Part shown: positions 53,533 to 63,750 of the stretch, in pieces | Position numbering within the stretch: position 1 is the stretch's first letter | Layout: every line of letters begins with the position of its first letter | From: Phytophthora sp. 'mugwort' | Taxonomy: Eukaryota; Oomycota; Peronosporomycetes; Peronosporales; Peronosporaceae | Direction of reading: 5' to 3' | DNA length: 64,000 nt | Assembly (NCBI GenBank): GCA_033558025.1 | Contig: JAUCEF010000007.1 | Location: 4,464,001 to 4,528,000, forward strand | Translations under genes and position numbers: made by a program | Notes under the pieces: model-generated | The model's input: the letters and a program-made list of their open reading frames with translations, nothing else | Database searches by the model: none | Told to the model about the DNA's origin: nothing

Positions 53533-56500
53533 TTAATACCGGCGGCCATCGCGTCTTGAAGTATTCTGTAAGATGGCTGTGTTCTGAGCGAAACTACGCG
53601 AGACCAGCAGCGTTTCCAGCGCTAGGCGGCGACTCTGGTCAAGATACAGCGTCTTACCTCGACGCAGATATGGGTCTTCTTCGCCATTCTTGTCCACATA
53701 GAGACTGCCCCATACGCAACGTCTTTCATTACCCAAGAAGAGGATCACCGTGCACGCCCGCAGCAGCAGGAAGGCTCCAATACCCAGGCCGCAACGTTGG
53801 GCGTGCTGAGTGCACTCACCCACGCCACCACCTTCTTTCGCTTCGCAGCACGCCGAGAAACAGCATAGCACTTCACCACACAAGAGACACAATCCTGGAT
53901 GTTGTGGGACCTGAGCGCACTGATGGCAGACACCTGTCGGCTTCTCATTGTAGCGGATAAATAAGTCCATGTAGACTCGAGGCAGTGGAATGAGCACGCG
54001 ATCGTTCGCGCCAGCAGCAGCGACCACAGCAGCTCGAGACGCAAGCTGCATCACTTGGCGTTGCAGCGCAAAAGAGTCAACTTGTGTGGACGAGACACCG
54101 TTTGTTAGCGCTTGAGATCGAGCTTGTTGTCGAGAAACAGCCGCCTTCGCCTCGAGCTGAGCTCCCCAGAGCTGACATAATGCACGCTGGCTCGACGGGA
54201 ACATTTGTCGATGGAAAAAGAGCCGCAAAGGCGGTAGATGAAGTCTCCGCAAGCATTTCGCCAGTAATACAGACGCCATGGGCTTTCCGGTTGACGTCGA
54301 CGACGACGGAAACAGTCCGTCGCATACGGCGCAGGACTCCGAGGCAACTTGCGGCGCTTTCGAGTTGTCTCTCTGAATGCTGTCGTTAGGCTGGTAATGA
54401 GACATCGGCAGCACAACGTCCATGAGGAGGAGCATTTGCTGAGCCAATGGCAGACACAACACGCTCACTTGCTCCTCCATCGCCGCAATGTTCCACTTCC
54501 TAACTGGTTCATCCGACGTCAGCACTGACTTCTTGCCCATCACACGAGCCCGCGCCAGCATCAGTGAAATCCACGTCGACGCGTCGCGAAGCGACTCGAC
54601 TTTCTCAAAGTCGCGAATCTCCGCTGGCATCTTGTCCACTGGTCGTTCTTCTCCGTTTTCAGCTTGATTTCCCAATGTTTCAGTGTCATTTTGCATCGAA
54701 AGGTAGGCAAGCGCCTGTAAAACCTGAGCTGTGAACAGGACGCGGGCCGAGAAAAAGGCTTCAGTGAGTAGTTGCTCGGCTGCTACATGCGCATTGGGTG
54801 TCGCTATACTCTGTCTCCACATCAAACGCATCGCAAAACACGTTAACAACCGCGGGTGGCACAAAATTGGCGTGCCCACTAACGCCGCATCCGTCGCGTC
54901 GTCCGAGTCCCCCATTTGTAGCTGGTCACGAATGTTCCACTTGGTACTGATTGCTTCTTCGTCTTCTTCAAAAAGAACTTGCTGTCCAAATATCAGTCCA
55001 TTAAGCCTCGTCATCACGCTCTCAAACTGTTTCTCAGCGGGCGCCTCCACCACAGTCCATGCTAATGAACTCGGAGTCGAAAAAGCTACAGCAGCTGCAG
55101 TGATATCTGCAACTTGACGCATCGAGCGAAACTGTAACGGATCCATGGTATCAGTCTGTAACAGAATCTTCTCCCGCGCAACCACACGTAATTGCACCTC
55201 GAGACAATGCAACAGCAACTGCCATGCTGGTGTTTGCGCCCCACATTCCGAGCTGAGCTGTTGTAATTCCAAATCCAGGCTCCCTTCATCACGATTCGAG
55301 CTGGTAAGGAGCGTCGGGAGATAGAGCTGCGCACGCACCGAGCGTAGTACAATTTCATGGCAAAACGCGCCAATCTCACGCTCTACACTCACGTCTTGCT
55401 CAGTAGAATCCTTTTCACCGGGAGATGACGGCGAACCCGCAGAAGACCGTGAACCAGGCGACAAAGATGACTTCGATGTGGATGACAGCAAACGTCGTCT
55501 CAGACGCAAACTCGACTGAGTCCTTGAACGACGCCGTTTAACGACTGGAGAGTCATCTCGAAAGCTCATTTGAGTGTCAAGCCACTGAAGAAAAGCCAGG
55601 GGGTCCTGTCCGTCGTCCTTCTTCTCTTCTTCTTCCTCATCTGACCACACTTCAGTCTTCACCAACTCACTAGCGGATGCTTGTTCCCGTAATTCACCCA
55701 GAGAAACACGCGGAACTAAGCAATTAGAGAGTCGACGGCAGATTGGGCATACAAACTCCAGGTCACGTTCACTCAGCAGTCGGTCTTCACCACTGGCCAT
55801 TTCAAACGGGGTACGTCCGTGCTTCTGTTTCCAAAGCGACATGAGATACGCCTTCAAGCACGAGTGATGAATCGCATGACCACAGCTCCAGATCACGCTG
55901 TCCGCAAGCTGCATACGCATTTCTTCTGTTGTTCCCGGTTTGAGCACGCGTAGTGACGGTAATCGCGATGATACAACTGGACGCACATCCGAATTGGTGG
56001 CACTCCACATACTTTTTTCAATCCTCTGCGGCATATTGGTCGGCAGAATCATGCCCACAAAGCCAAAAGACGATTCACGGGAACAAGGGTCACATGGCAA
56101 ACGACAAAGACCGCATTCTTCAGTGTGGTCGTCCAGTGAGCCATAATCATAACTTATAGAAGATGAACGTCCCCTCTCGTCCTGCTCTGCAGTGATGGAC
56201 GAGCTTCGCGTACTTCGTCTTCGCCGACGTCGTCGATCTTGACATTTCCGTTGTTTTTCCCGCATCTGGGCGATAGCTGAAGAAACGTGATCCAGATACA
56301 ATCGAACGTCAACTTGACCAGTAGGAAACCCCCATTCATCTTCCTCTTCTTCCTCGTGCTCTTCCTCCGCGTCTTCCTGTGATTCCATCGCTTCATCGTA
56401 GCTATCGCTATCGGTGTCTACCATCCGAGGACCTTCTATGCCGTTACGATTACTATCGTTTGCCTCATCCATCGTGTCACCGTTAGCAGACAAAAACTGC

Positions 56501-59500
56501 ATTTGTTGCGACCGCATCTTCTCCAAAATCTGCTGCTGTCGTTTTCTCATCATTTCTTTGGCATTCGGCTTAGGTAGTTCTTCGCTTTTTCCATCGCTGT
56601 CGTCTTTCCCACAGTTAGCAGAAGTCGAACCCTCTGCATTGGAGCTACTAGAGTGAGTCTCCAGCTGCTTGCGCTTTGTTACATCCAAGTACTGCGAACA
56701 GACAGACGATTTCTCACAAACTGATCGAAGAATGAGTTTCACAACAGGCTGGGAATCCTCCATCGCCCTTTTGTCTTCAATGCAGAATACAAGCAATGAG
56801 AGTAAGCTGAACGTCGTTACGTCTTTTCCATCACATTCAGCGTTGCATTCTCGATCCTGGTCTTCCAACGATACTTCAGTGCAAAGCTTGACGTAGAAAC
56901 TGCTGTCTTCGTCAAAGCACTGAGCAATGTCATCGAGATTCCGTTTGCTCCCCTTCACACCACATTTCTTAGGCGTTTGAAGCTGCAGGTCTGCACCGTC
57001 CTTCGGTAGCATCTCGACTGCCACATATAAGCAATGCAGTGCAGCAAGCAGCAGGTTTTCATTCGTGGCTGAAGTCACGTTGTTTTGGGTTTCGTTGCCT
57101 TGTTGCTGCCTTTGATGCTGCGTAATTGTCTTTCGCCTATAGTTCTCAAAAATGACGAACAAGACACTGGCCATATACGACGAGTTCAGCATCTTTTCAG
57201 CAAGTAACCCGTGCATATCCACGCTGCTTGTCCCTTCAAGTTGTGGTCGTGGTAACATAGGCAGGATAACTGATGTTGTGTCATTTCCTTGATCAGTAGA
57301 TTTGGAAAAATTCTTGCGGATATTCTGCTCGCATTGCTGTGCTTCAGACGGCGTAAAGCACTCAAACAAAGGAGATACTCGTGACCACAGCTCAGGCTTC
57401 AGTTTCCATGAACCGCTCATCTTGAGTCCATAGCCTAGGAGGCTGCCACTACGAGCCGCTCGAGGGCCATTATTACTTCCAGCAGGTTCGTCATACACGC
57501 CAACATTCTCCAGCACGTGGGTTAGGATTTCCTCCTCTTCTAACTCTGCCCACTCGTGTGCCGAAAGTTGTTTTATCTGCTCCACCAGCTTCATATCTGT
57601 TCGTGTAATCACTTCACTCCGAGTGAATGGGCCTAGTGTCAACCAATGCATGATTTCACGCTCCAGAAGCCACACAGCCGCAGTCTCGGGTGAGCTTGCA
57701 GACGCCAGTTTGACAGGTGCAAGTACCAGCTGAAGCAGAAGACGCAAAGCTTCCTCAACGATGTCCAGCTCCTGGCGCAGTTCACGACTTCGATCAGCGT
57801 TCATTCCAACGCTATTGCTCTCCGTCTTGGCAATATTCGGTGATAGTAATCCAAGCACAGATGAGTCATGAATCCCAAATGGTAATTGATGGAAGAAGAG
57901 ACGCGTGAAGCTCCCGTGTGGAAGAAGACTGGCCCCCAGCTGACATAGGAACAGATCCGAGTGAAGACCAAAGTATCGCCAATGTTTCGAGTGATAATGG
58001 ATGAGCTGCTGTAGCATCACTCCACCATTCCGTACCCACAGACCAGCCTTGATTTCTCTTGAAAAGAGAAGCACACGCAGTGGGTGGTCCAGTATACTAT
58101 ACCAGAAGGCCAAGTCCTTACGTTGCTCGTCATCAGTAGACGCCATGCCCAGCAATTCACGCCAGTCGTCCATCGTCTGTGGACGCACGACACCGCACAG
58201 TGCGTGTATCAATGCCGCGTACATGTGGTGCAATGGAAAGTGAAAGCTCTTTGCACTTGCACCTCCCAACGCTACTGTGCCCTGTTCGTAGTACTTCACA
58301 AGCTGCGTAATCGTCGTTGTCATCATCCCCGTTGTTACTTCACCAGGTCCTGCTGATGATGCAACTAACTCTTCGGATACGAAATCAGGCCGCCCATTAC
58401 GGTTCGCCCACAGTGTCAAAGATGCTCGCACAGGCAGCAAAATCGCTCGAGCCAGCGCAAGGGGTCGGAACGTGTCGATCTCCAACGGATTCAGTGGTGT
58501 GGCCCCTGTGATCACTGCCATAGCTCCTTGATTCCAACTGTTTTCCCCTGATGTAATACTCTGCCAAACTTCTTGGGAAAAACAAGCTGGAATTCCCGTG
58601 AGAAAAGCACTGAGCAATAATTTCAGTTCATAGTCTGCCACAAAAGCAAATGTCCAGTTCTGCGACTCGTACTCAATATGTCGGTGAACATGACGCGTCT
58701 GTAAATCCATCTGCTGCAGCAACTCAAACGTCTTCAAGAGTTGCGCATACACGGATGCTTCATGGAGAGCACATTCATCTCCGCCAATACAGCGAAAAGA
58801 CCGCAATAAGACTTCAGCTGCGATCTGGGGATGTACAAGTAGCGTTCGCAAATCGGAGCATAACCGAGCATAAATCCGTTTCTTGAACACGTTTCGTCCA
58901 CAATCCACCGCCTGGACGGTGCGTAATACTGGAGGAGCCTCTGGTACTGTTCCTATCCCCACTGTTGACGTGCTACTTCCATTCGCATCACCAAAACCAG
59001 TTGAAGTTCCATCGATGAGTGGCTGTGGCAAGATCGTCATTAATCGTAGCGTGCTTCGAAACAAATCGTTTAACTTTTCCAGCAAGAATGTCATGAGCCA
59101 TTCCACACAGGAGGAAGGTGTAGAGTCAGTCGTTAGTCTAAGCGCATGAGGTGGCCGTCGACGTCGACGACGACGGCTTCCGTGTGCCTCGTTTGGGTTA
59201 AATGTCGGTCGCATCGAAGCGAAAACAGTCTCGAGCTCGCGTAATTGAGCATTGCTGTGGAAAAGCTGGCAGAATAAACGATCAATAAATCGTGAAAGAT
59301 TCCGCATGCCATCCTCATTGTTTTCGTCGCTTGCAGCCAGATAAAGCTCGATGAAGTAATGATACCACTCCACAAAATGACACGTGTATCTTTGCTTGAA
59401 TGATTGATCGAACAGCAGTTTCAAGTACAGAACGCCGAGCACGTCACACGCTTCAACAGGCAGCAACACTCCGGCTTTAAGGAATACGTCGAGCATCAGC

Positions 59501-60699
59501 ATTGGACCATGATTTATCTCTCCATCTTCCTCCTCTTCCGATTCACCGCTCGTTGGTGCAGCCTCGACTGGTACTTCCTCTACTGGTTGATGGATGGACG
59601 GCGTATCCAGCTGAAAGTCTGCTGGTAGTTCCTCAAAGAACATGTTGGATATCACACTGCGATAATACAAACAACTCATCGACAGCATCTGCAGCCACGT
59701 TAACGTCTGCTGTAACCTGTCCACATGCACCTTGATGACCGACGGGAAGGCTGAGCGTAGCAGTCCCGTTCTTGGAAGAGGCCTCCTTGGGTAGAACGGG
59801 TCTGGATTTTCATTCGCATGTGGCCTCAAGGACGCCAAGTGCACTTCTCGTAGTACATCCACACAAAACTCCATCGTTCTCCTTACGAGCATCTGCACAA
59901 CCGCGTCTTCCTCTGTATCCATCTTCATCTTGGCAGACTCATCCTCTTTCTGTCCCGTCTTGTCCCTCTGAGCGCTGTGTTTCTTGCAGAATCCTTCTGG
60001 TTTCCAGGCCAACGGGTCTCCACAGTCACAACATCCCCCCGAAGAGCAGCGATAGACTCTGTAGTCATGTCCCTCATGCTCATCCGGGTCAAAACACGCT
60101 AGACACATACAACTCGAGTCCGAGAGCCCGCACGTCCTGCACCTGTAGGCCATATGGTCTCCGTGCCAGACTTCCTCGCACTTGAGCCGCTTGACGCTGC
60201 CATAGTGTGTGGTTAGACACGCGTGAAAGCTCTCGGGCAGCTTGAAAGTGACCGAGACACCAGTAGAACCGGCCGCACTCTCCTCCGGCTCGTAGCTGAT
60301 GCAGCTCTCGGTCGTATTCTGCCTGTAAAAGCACGTCGCGCGCTCCATATCTGTGTGTTGGGCGTGCGAGTGAGCGTGCACCGCCATCATGACGCGCAGG
60401 AAGAACTGCAACAGCTCCGGGAAGCGCTCAACTGCCGGATTGGCCAGCAATTTAAGCGTCAGCAGGCGCTGCGAGGCGCGAGATGCCGCCAAGAAGGCGG
60501 CAACCAGTTGCAGTTCGTCCTGAGCGGCGTCCTCGGCGCTCAAGTGCGAGGTTAAACGAGCCTCCAGCGCCATGTCTGCGTCTGAAGAGGCGAACGAGAC
60601 TGAGGAGCTGCTCTCGAGCGCCTTGCCCGCGGCGGAGCGAGCCAGAGACGCCGCCACGTCGAGCTCCACGGTGCGCTGGGCTTCTCCTGTCTTGGCCAT
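53533..60699 (-). CDS. UBR-family E3 ubiquitin-protein ligase (N-recognin, UBR1/PRT6-like)
   Basis: A 2388-residue, apparently intronless protein from the ATG at 60699. The UBR box spans about residues 174-241 (CEEVWHGDHMAYRCRTCG, CFDPDEHEGHDYRVYRC and CCDCGDPLAWK), binding N-terminal residues of substrates for the N-degron pathway. An acidic segment (EDAEEEHEEEEEDEW, about 1448-1462) precedes a cysteine/histidine-rich RING-type region at about 1523-1655: CGLCRLPCDPC, then WSCGHAIHHSCLKAYL and FVCPICRRLSNCLVP. The last 150 residues match the UBR C-terminal cap, with CHQCAQVPQHPGLCLLCGEVLCC, then CGLGIGAFLLL and GSLYVDKNGEEDPYLRRGKTLYL. Length and domain order are those of UBR1-3 and plant PRT6. 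The ClpS-like N-domain was not recognised, so binding may be limited to basic type-1 N-degrons. The gene lies 144 bp downstream of the coiled-coil gene on the same strand. Confidence 0.93.
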   Translation of the reverse strand: MAKTGEAQRTVELDVAASLARSAAGKALESSSSVSFASSDADMALEARLTSHLSAEDAAQDELQLVAAFLAASRASQRLLTLKLLANPAVERFPELLQFFLRVMMAVHAHSHAQHTDMERATCFYRQNTTESCISYEPEESAAGSTGVSVTFKLPESFHACLTTHYGSVKRLKCEEVWHGDHMAYRCRTCGLSDSSCMCLACFDPDEHEGHDYRVYRCSSGGCCDCGDPLAWKPEGFCKKHSAQRDKTGQKEDESAKMKMDTEEDAVVQMLVRRTMEFCVDVLREVHLASLRPHANENPDPFYPRRPLPRTGLLRSAFPSVIKVHVDRLQQTLTWLQMLSMSCLYYRSVISNMFFEELPADFQLDTPSIHQPVEEVPVEAAPTSGESEEEEDGEINHGPMLMLDVFLKAGVLLPVEACDVLGVLYLKLLFDQSFKQRYTCHFVEWYHYFIELYLAASDENNEDGMRNLSRFIDRLFCQLFHSNAQLRELETVFASMRPTFNPNEAHGSRRRRRRRPPHALRLTTDSTPSSCVEWLMTFLLEKLNDLFRSTLRLMTILPQPLIDGTSTGFGDANGSSTSTVGIGTVPEAPPVLRTVQAVDCGRNVFKKRIYARLCSDLRTLLVHPQIAAEVLLRSFRCIGGDECALHEASVYAQLLKTFELLQQMDLQTRHVHRHIEYESQNWTFAFVADYELKLLLSAFLTGIPACFSQEVWQSITSGENSWNQGAMAVITGATPLNPLEIDTFRPLALARAILLPVRASLTLWANRNGRPDFVSEELVASSAGPGEVTTGMMTTTITQLVKYYEQGTVALGGASAKSFHFPLHHMYAALIHALCGVVRPQTMDDWRELLGMASTDDEQRKDLAFWYSILDHPLRVLLFSREIKAGLWVRNGGVMLQQLIHYHSKHWRYFGLHSDLFLCQLGASLLPHGSFTRLFFHQLPFGIHDSSVLGLLSPNIAKTESNSVGMNADRSRELRQELDIVEEALRLLLQLVLAPVKLASASSPETAAVWLLEREIMHWLTLGPFTRSEVITRTDMKLVEQIKQLSAHEWAELEEEEILTHVLENVGVYDEPAGSNNGPRAARSGSLLGYGLKMSGSWKLKPELWSRVSPLFECFTPSEAQQCEQNIRKNFSKSTDQGNDTTSVILPMLPRPQLEGTSSVDMHGLLAEKMLNSSYMASVLFVIFENYRRKTITQHQRQQQGNETQNNVTSATNENLLLAALHCLYVAVEMLPKDGADLQLQTPKKCGVKGSKRNLDDIAQCFDEDSSFYVKLCTEVSLEDQDRECNAECDGKDVTTFSLLSLLVFCIEDKRAMEDSQPVVKLILRSVCEKSSVCSQYLDVTKRKQLETHSSSSNAEGSTSANCGKDDSDGKSEELPKPNAKEMMRKRQQQILEKMRSQQMQFLSANGDTMDEANDSNRNGIEGPRMVDTDSDSYDEAMESQEDAEEEHEEEEEDEWGFPTGQVDVRLYLDHVSSAIAQMREKQRKCQDRRRRRRRSTRSSSITAEQDERGRSSSISYDYGSLDDHTEECGLCRLPCDPCSRESSFGFVGMILPTNMPQRIEKSMWSATNSDVRPVVSSRLPSLRVLKPGTTEEMRMQLADSVIWSCGHAIHHSCLKAYLMSLWKQKHGRTPFEMASGEDRLLSERDLEFVCPICRRLSNCLVPRVSLGELREQASASELVKTEVWSDEEEEEKKDDGQDPLAFLQWLDTQMSFRDDSPVVKRRRSRTQSSLRLRRRLLSSTSKSSLSPGSRSSAGSPSSPGEKDSTEQDVSVEREIGAFCHEIVLRSVRAQLYLPTLLTSSNRDEGSLDLELQQLSSECGAQTPAWQLLLHCLEVQLRVVAREKILLQTDTMDPLQFRSMRQVADITAAAVAFSTPSSLAWTVVEAPAEKQFESVMTRLNGLIFGQQVLFEEDEEAISTKWNIRDQLQMGDSDDATDAALVGTPILCHPRLLTCFAMRLMWRQSIATPNAHVAAEQLLTEAFFSARVLFTAQVLQALAYLSMQNDTETLGNQAENGEERPVDKMPAEIRDFEKVESLRDASTWISLMLARARVMGKKSVLTSDEPVRKWNIAAMEEQVSVLCLPLAQQMLLLMDVVLPMSHYQPNDSIQRDNSKAPQVASESCAVCDGLFPSSSTSTGKPMASVLLAKCLRRLHLPPLRLFFHRQMFPSSQRALCQLWGAQLEAKAAVSRQQARSQALTNGVSSTQVDSFALQRQVMQLASRAAVVAAAGANDRVLIPLPRVYMDLFIRYNEKPTGVCHQCAQVPQHPGLCLLCGEVLCCFSACCEAKEGGGVGECTQHAQRCGLGIGAFLLLRACTVILFLGNERRCVWGSLYVDKNGEEDPYLRRGKTLYLDQSRRLALETLLVSRSFAQNTAILQNTSRRDGRRY

Positions 60700-60843
60700 C
60701 TCGAGAAATCGGCTTTAACGGGGTAGAGAGCGTCACCAAACTGCAACGAGGACGTACCGGTATTATCGGTATATGGATACGACTTGGTGACAAATGGGAT
60801 TATCGGTTTAAAAAGGGAAATGAGCGCTGTCATTAAGTATGCC

Positions 60844-61470
60844 TCAGAGGTTCATGTCGCCGGGCGTCGGCACCGGCACGTGCTGCTTGAGATGGTGCAC
60901 GCGGTAGTTGAGCTTGTCCACCTGCTTTTTCAGAACGTCGCGCTCGCCGCGGGCCTCGTCGCGCTCCTTGCGTAGCTGCTCCAGGCTCGAGCCCTCCTTC
61001 TGCATCGTGTCTGTCGCAGCAACAACACAATTCGTCTTGTCAGTCTCTCTACAGACTCTGTTGAAGGCGTAGACATTGGTGACAAATGACGTTCTCACCT
61101 CTAATGGCTCGCAGCTTAAGCAGCAACTGCGTCTGGTACTCGCGCAGGTCGGCGCCGCCCACGGGACCGTCTACCTGCTTGGCCTCGGCCACCAGTCGCT
61201 TCTCAACGGCGTCCATGCGGTTCAGCACATTCTGCAAAACGTAGGAAGAAAAGGAAAGCATGAGTTGGTGGGGCTCTTAGACCACGTCCCAAGTCACTTG
61301 AAGCTGTCTATCATACGTTGAGATCCACATTGACTTGGTCCAGAGCCTGTGCATGCAAACAGAAAGACGCAGAAATACAACACAAGCTTAGCGACGCTTT
61401 ATGGGCGGTTGCGAGTGTCTGCTTCAGCCGCATGGAGAAGAAGAAGGGGGCGCACCTTCGAGTCTGCCAT
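60844..61470 (-). CDS. Small coiled-coil protein, four exons
   Basis: Exons on the minus strand: 61470-61456 (MADSK), 61346-61317, 61231-61099 and 61010-60844, joined by GT-AG introns of 109, 85 and 88 bp. They give 114 residues. The reconstruction is supported by consistent splice signals and an uninterrupted heptad-rich product. Residues 6-60 include LNRMDAVEKRLVAEAKQ and YQTQLLLKLRAIR. Residues 61-102 are a charged coil ending in KQVDKLNYRVHHLK. A short Pro-rich tail ends GDMNL. I do not recognise the family with certainty. The K..YR..HL pattern looks like a conserved eukaryotic small coiled-coil protein, perhaps a subunit of a larger complex. It sits head-to-tail with the UBR ligase, sharing a 144-bp interval. 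Confidence 0.8.
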
Positions 61471-61539
61471 TGTTCTCGTCCACCAGCAAAACGATGAAAT
61501 GTGGTTTTGTGTGTGGTACACAGCGTTTCTCGAGATGGC

Positions 61540-62400
61540 TACATGCACAATGTAGATTGGCTACACCGTGGACGCGTGGTATCCAGGTACAAGATGATGG
61601 TCGTATCAAGGCGGCGTGAACCTCTTCGACACAGCTGAATAATACGGCGATACGCTAGCGGCGCAACATGATTGTGCGATCAAGCGTGGGCATCACGGAA
61701 TTCGTAAGATTTTGTCATGAAGAGGTCCTTAGGACTAGCAAGCCACTCCAAACAATGTGGGGCTGTGCCGCAAGCCTCAAGCTCGTCGTGGAAGGCTTGA
61801 TGGAATCACTGGATCGAATGCAGCTCGGGTATGTCGACGTGGGTTTTGCGGCCGCTCGGAGCCGTGCACGACGGTTCGAGCCATGAACTTCGTGATCGAA
61901 CAGGGCCGATTTTACTCGGGCACGAGCGAATGGCTCCCTCGGACATTAATCAAGCGTGCGAAATTGCGGACCGCCTTGGCCTGATTCGACCTATTGTATA
62001 GCAGTCCCAAGCAACATATTCGAGCGCAACAAGGTCGAGTACGAGTTTCTGGGAAGTTAAGCTCGGGTTCACCGTTTGGTCGCTACTTTGCTCGGGCTCG
62101 CTGATGGGCAAGTATAGCAGGGTTCTCGTTTGACGATTGATGTCACGGCTGGCCTACCGTCCGGCTGGACATGTTCATCAGAAACATTGCTGCTACGACC
62201 GTCTGTTGCGATTGCGTGGTGCGTCTCGAACAAGAACGTGTCCACTGTTCTCCCAGGCGCTAATCTACCACCGCAACTCGACCAGAAGGCCTTGGACTTC
62301 GTTGACAAAATCATGCCGGAAACTACGATTGACGAGATTGACAACTCACCACACGTGACGCGCCACGATAGAATTGCCACTTTCCGATGCCGTATCCGTA
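61540..62400 (+). pseudogene. Decayed aldo-keto reductase of the voltage-gated K+ channel beta-subunit type
   Basis: Pieces in changing plus-strand frames follow the order of a Kv-beta/AKR protein. TRGIQVQDDGRIKAA (about 61570-61617) resembles the T.GTQV.D....A segment. YQGGVNLFDTAE, a stop, then YG (about 61603-61650) is the AKR active-site start (GVN.FDTAE.YG). After it come LKLVVEGLMESLDRMQLGYVDV (about 61778-61843), AMNFVIEQGRFYSGTSEW (61880-61932), TVWSLLCSGSLMGKY (62072-62115) and IAWCVSNKNVSTVLPGA (62205-62262). Then PPQLDQKALDFV and MPETTIDEID follow. At least six stops or shifts interrupt the frame. The protein would have been an NADPH-dependent oxidoreductase-fold channel subunit. 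No introns were recognised, so it could derive from an intronless gene or a retrocopy. Confidence 0.8.
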
Positions 62401-62527
62401 GGAGAATTCACTCGAGAGTGAAGCCGTGTCATCTTAGGATGCTATGGACGTCCGAGAAAGAGGACCTCACATGCAAAACAGAGTTTGGTCCAACAGGTTT
62501 TATATCCTAAAGGTCTCATCAGGCCTT

Positions 62528-62562
62528 CTTCAACATACATGTACGGTACATGTATGTTGAAG
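62528..62562. repeat. Perfect 17-bp inverted repeat with one-base centre
   Basis: CTTCAACATACATGTAC, G, then its exact reverse complement. It lies just right of the AKR relic. The following 62563-62640 contains two diverged 37-bp units (GTCAGTGTATCGAGAG and GTCAGGGTATTCAAAG), and an AATAAA occurs at 62649-62654. The segment could be the edge of an LTR or a MITE. Confidence 0.85.
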
Positions 62563-62780
62563 TACCAGTCAGTGTATCGAGAGTATCACACATGATGTAC
62601 TAGTCAGGGTATTCAAAGTGCCACACTCGATGTGTTCTCCAACAGATGAAATAAAGTCAATTCTACAAATAATGTCAGTTGGTTAATCAGCAATTTCGTC
62701 CACAGTAATCACTCCGCTTCCGATAACAGGCAGTTTTAAAGCACTTAGCTATAGACCTGTGTTTTGCATCATTTCCTATT

Positions 62781-62803
62781 TGTAAGAGTAAAAAACTCTT
62801 ACA
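62781..62803. repeat. Small hairpin-forming inverted repeat
   Basis: TGTAAGAGT and ACTCTTACA are separated by five A residues. Function unknown; possibly the junction of a small inverted-repeat element. Confidence 0.6.
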
Positions 62804-63750
62804 GGTAAGGATTACCAACTGATGAGTGATTTGGTTACATTTTGTGTTCGTTGAGGTATACCCACGCCACATCCCTCACGAACAACACGCAAATTTAGCA
62901 TAATTACGAGTTTTTTTTATGAACGTTATTTATTGTGTGCGCCGAACCAATAGTGTGATGTAGGGGTACTGATCCGTTCGTATTTAAAATAACAAGGCCA
63001 ACCCTAAAGTTCCGCCAGCTGAACGACGAAGGATTATTGCGAACCAGCGGATATGTACCGGTTGCAAATGTCACAGTCAGTATCAAACGGATATATTTAA
63101 CCCGTTCAACGATTACTGTACTTGGGCTTAAAATCGCTATCCGATAAATGAGATTGCGAAGTTTGGTCGGACATCCGACTTTTAGGGCAACGCGCGTTTA
63201 TTGAGACTATGCCAAGGAACCGGTTACAGTAGACACATGAGACTCTCACACGAGGTTGCAGTTTCAGTTAAATAAAATGGAGGAAGCCCATGGCAGCGCT
63301 GGTTGTCACACCTTGGTTGAGCCCTTTCGTCAAGTGGTCAAGGTTCTGGTGCCGAATGCTGGACGAGTCGGTATAGATTGACAATCGAAATTGCAAAGCA
63401 TGGTAGTAGTCCCTCCCAGAAAGAAGCTGAGGCAGCTTCAGTTGAAACTGGCAAATGGTACAGAGAATTAGTTGTCCTGGCATGACGCTTCGCCATCGTT
63501 CTACCACTCAATTGCCTATATTATTGCTTTCATTGGCGAAAAGGGGGACTTGATCCCGAGCTGGTTTAACGATGCAACTACTGTCCTTCTATACAGTAAT
63601 TCCTAGAAAGCGGATTGCTTTAAGTTTACGGTAATAATGCTAGCTCTGGCAATGCGTTGATGACAGGGAAGTCCTGAAGTTTTCTTTTTAATTGTGACTT
63701 GGACAATTTCGACAGCATGAGTAGCTCCAGGACCCTTCCACACCCCACAA
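62804..63750. other. Spacer, no gene seen
   Basis: AT-rich sequence with only short frames on both strands; nothing recognisable. Confidence 0.5.
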
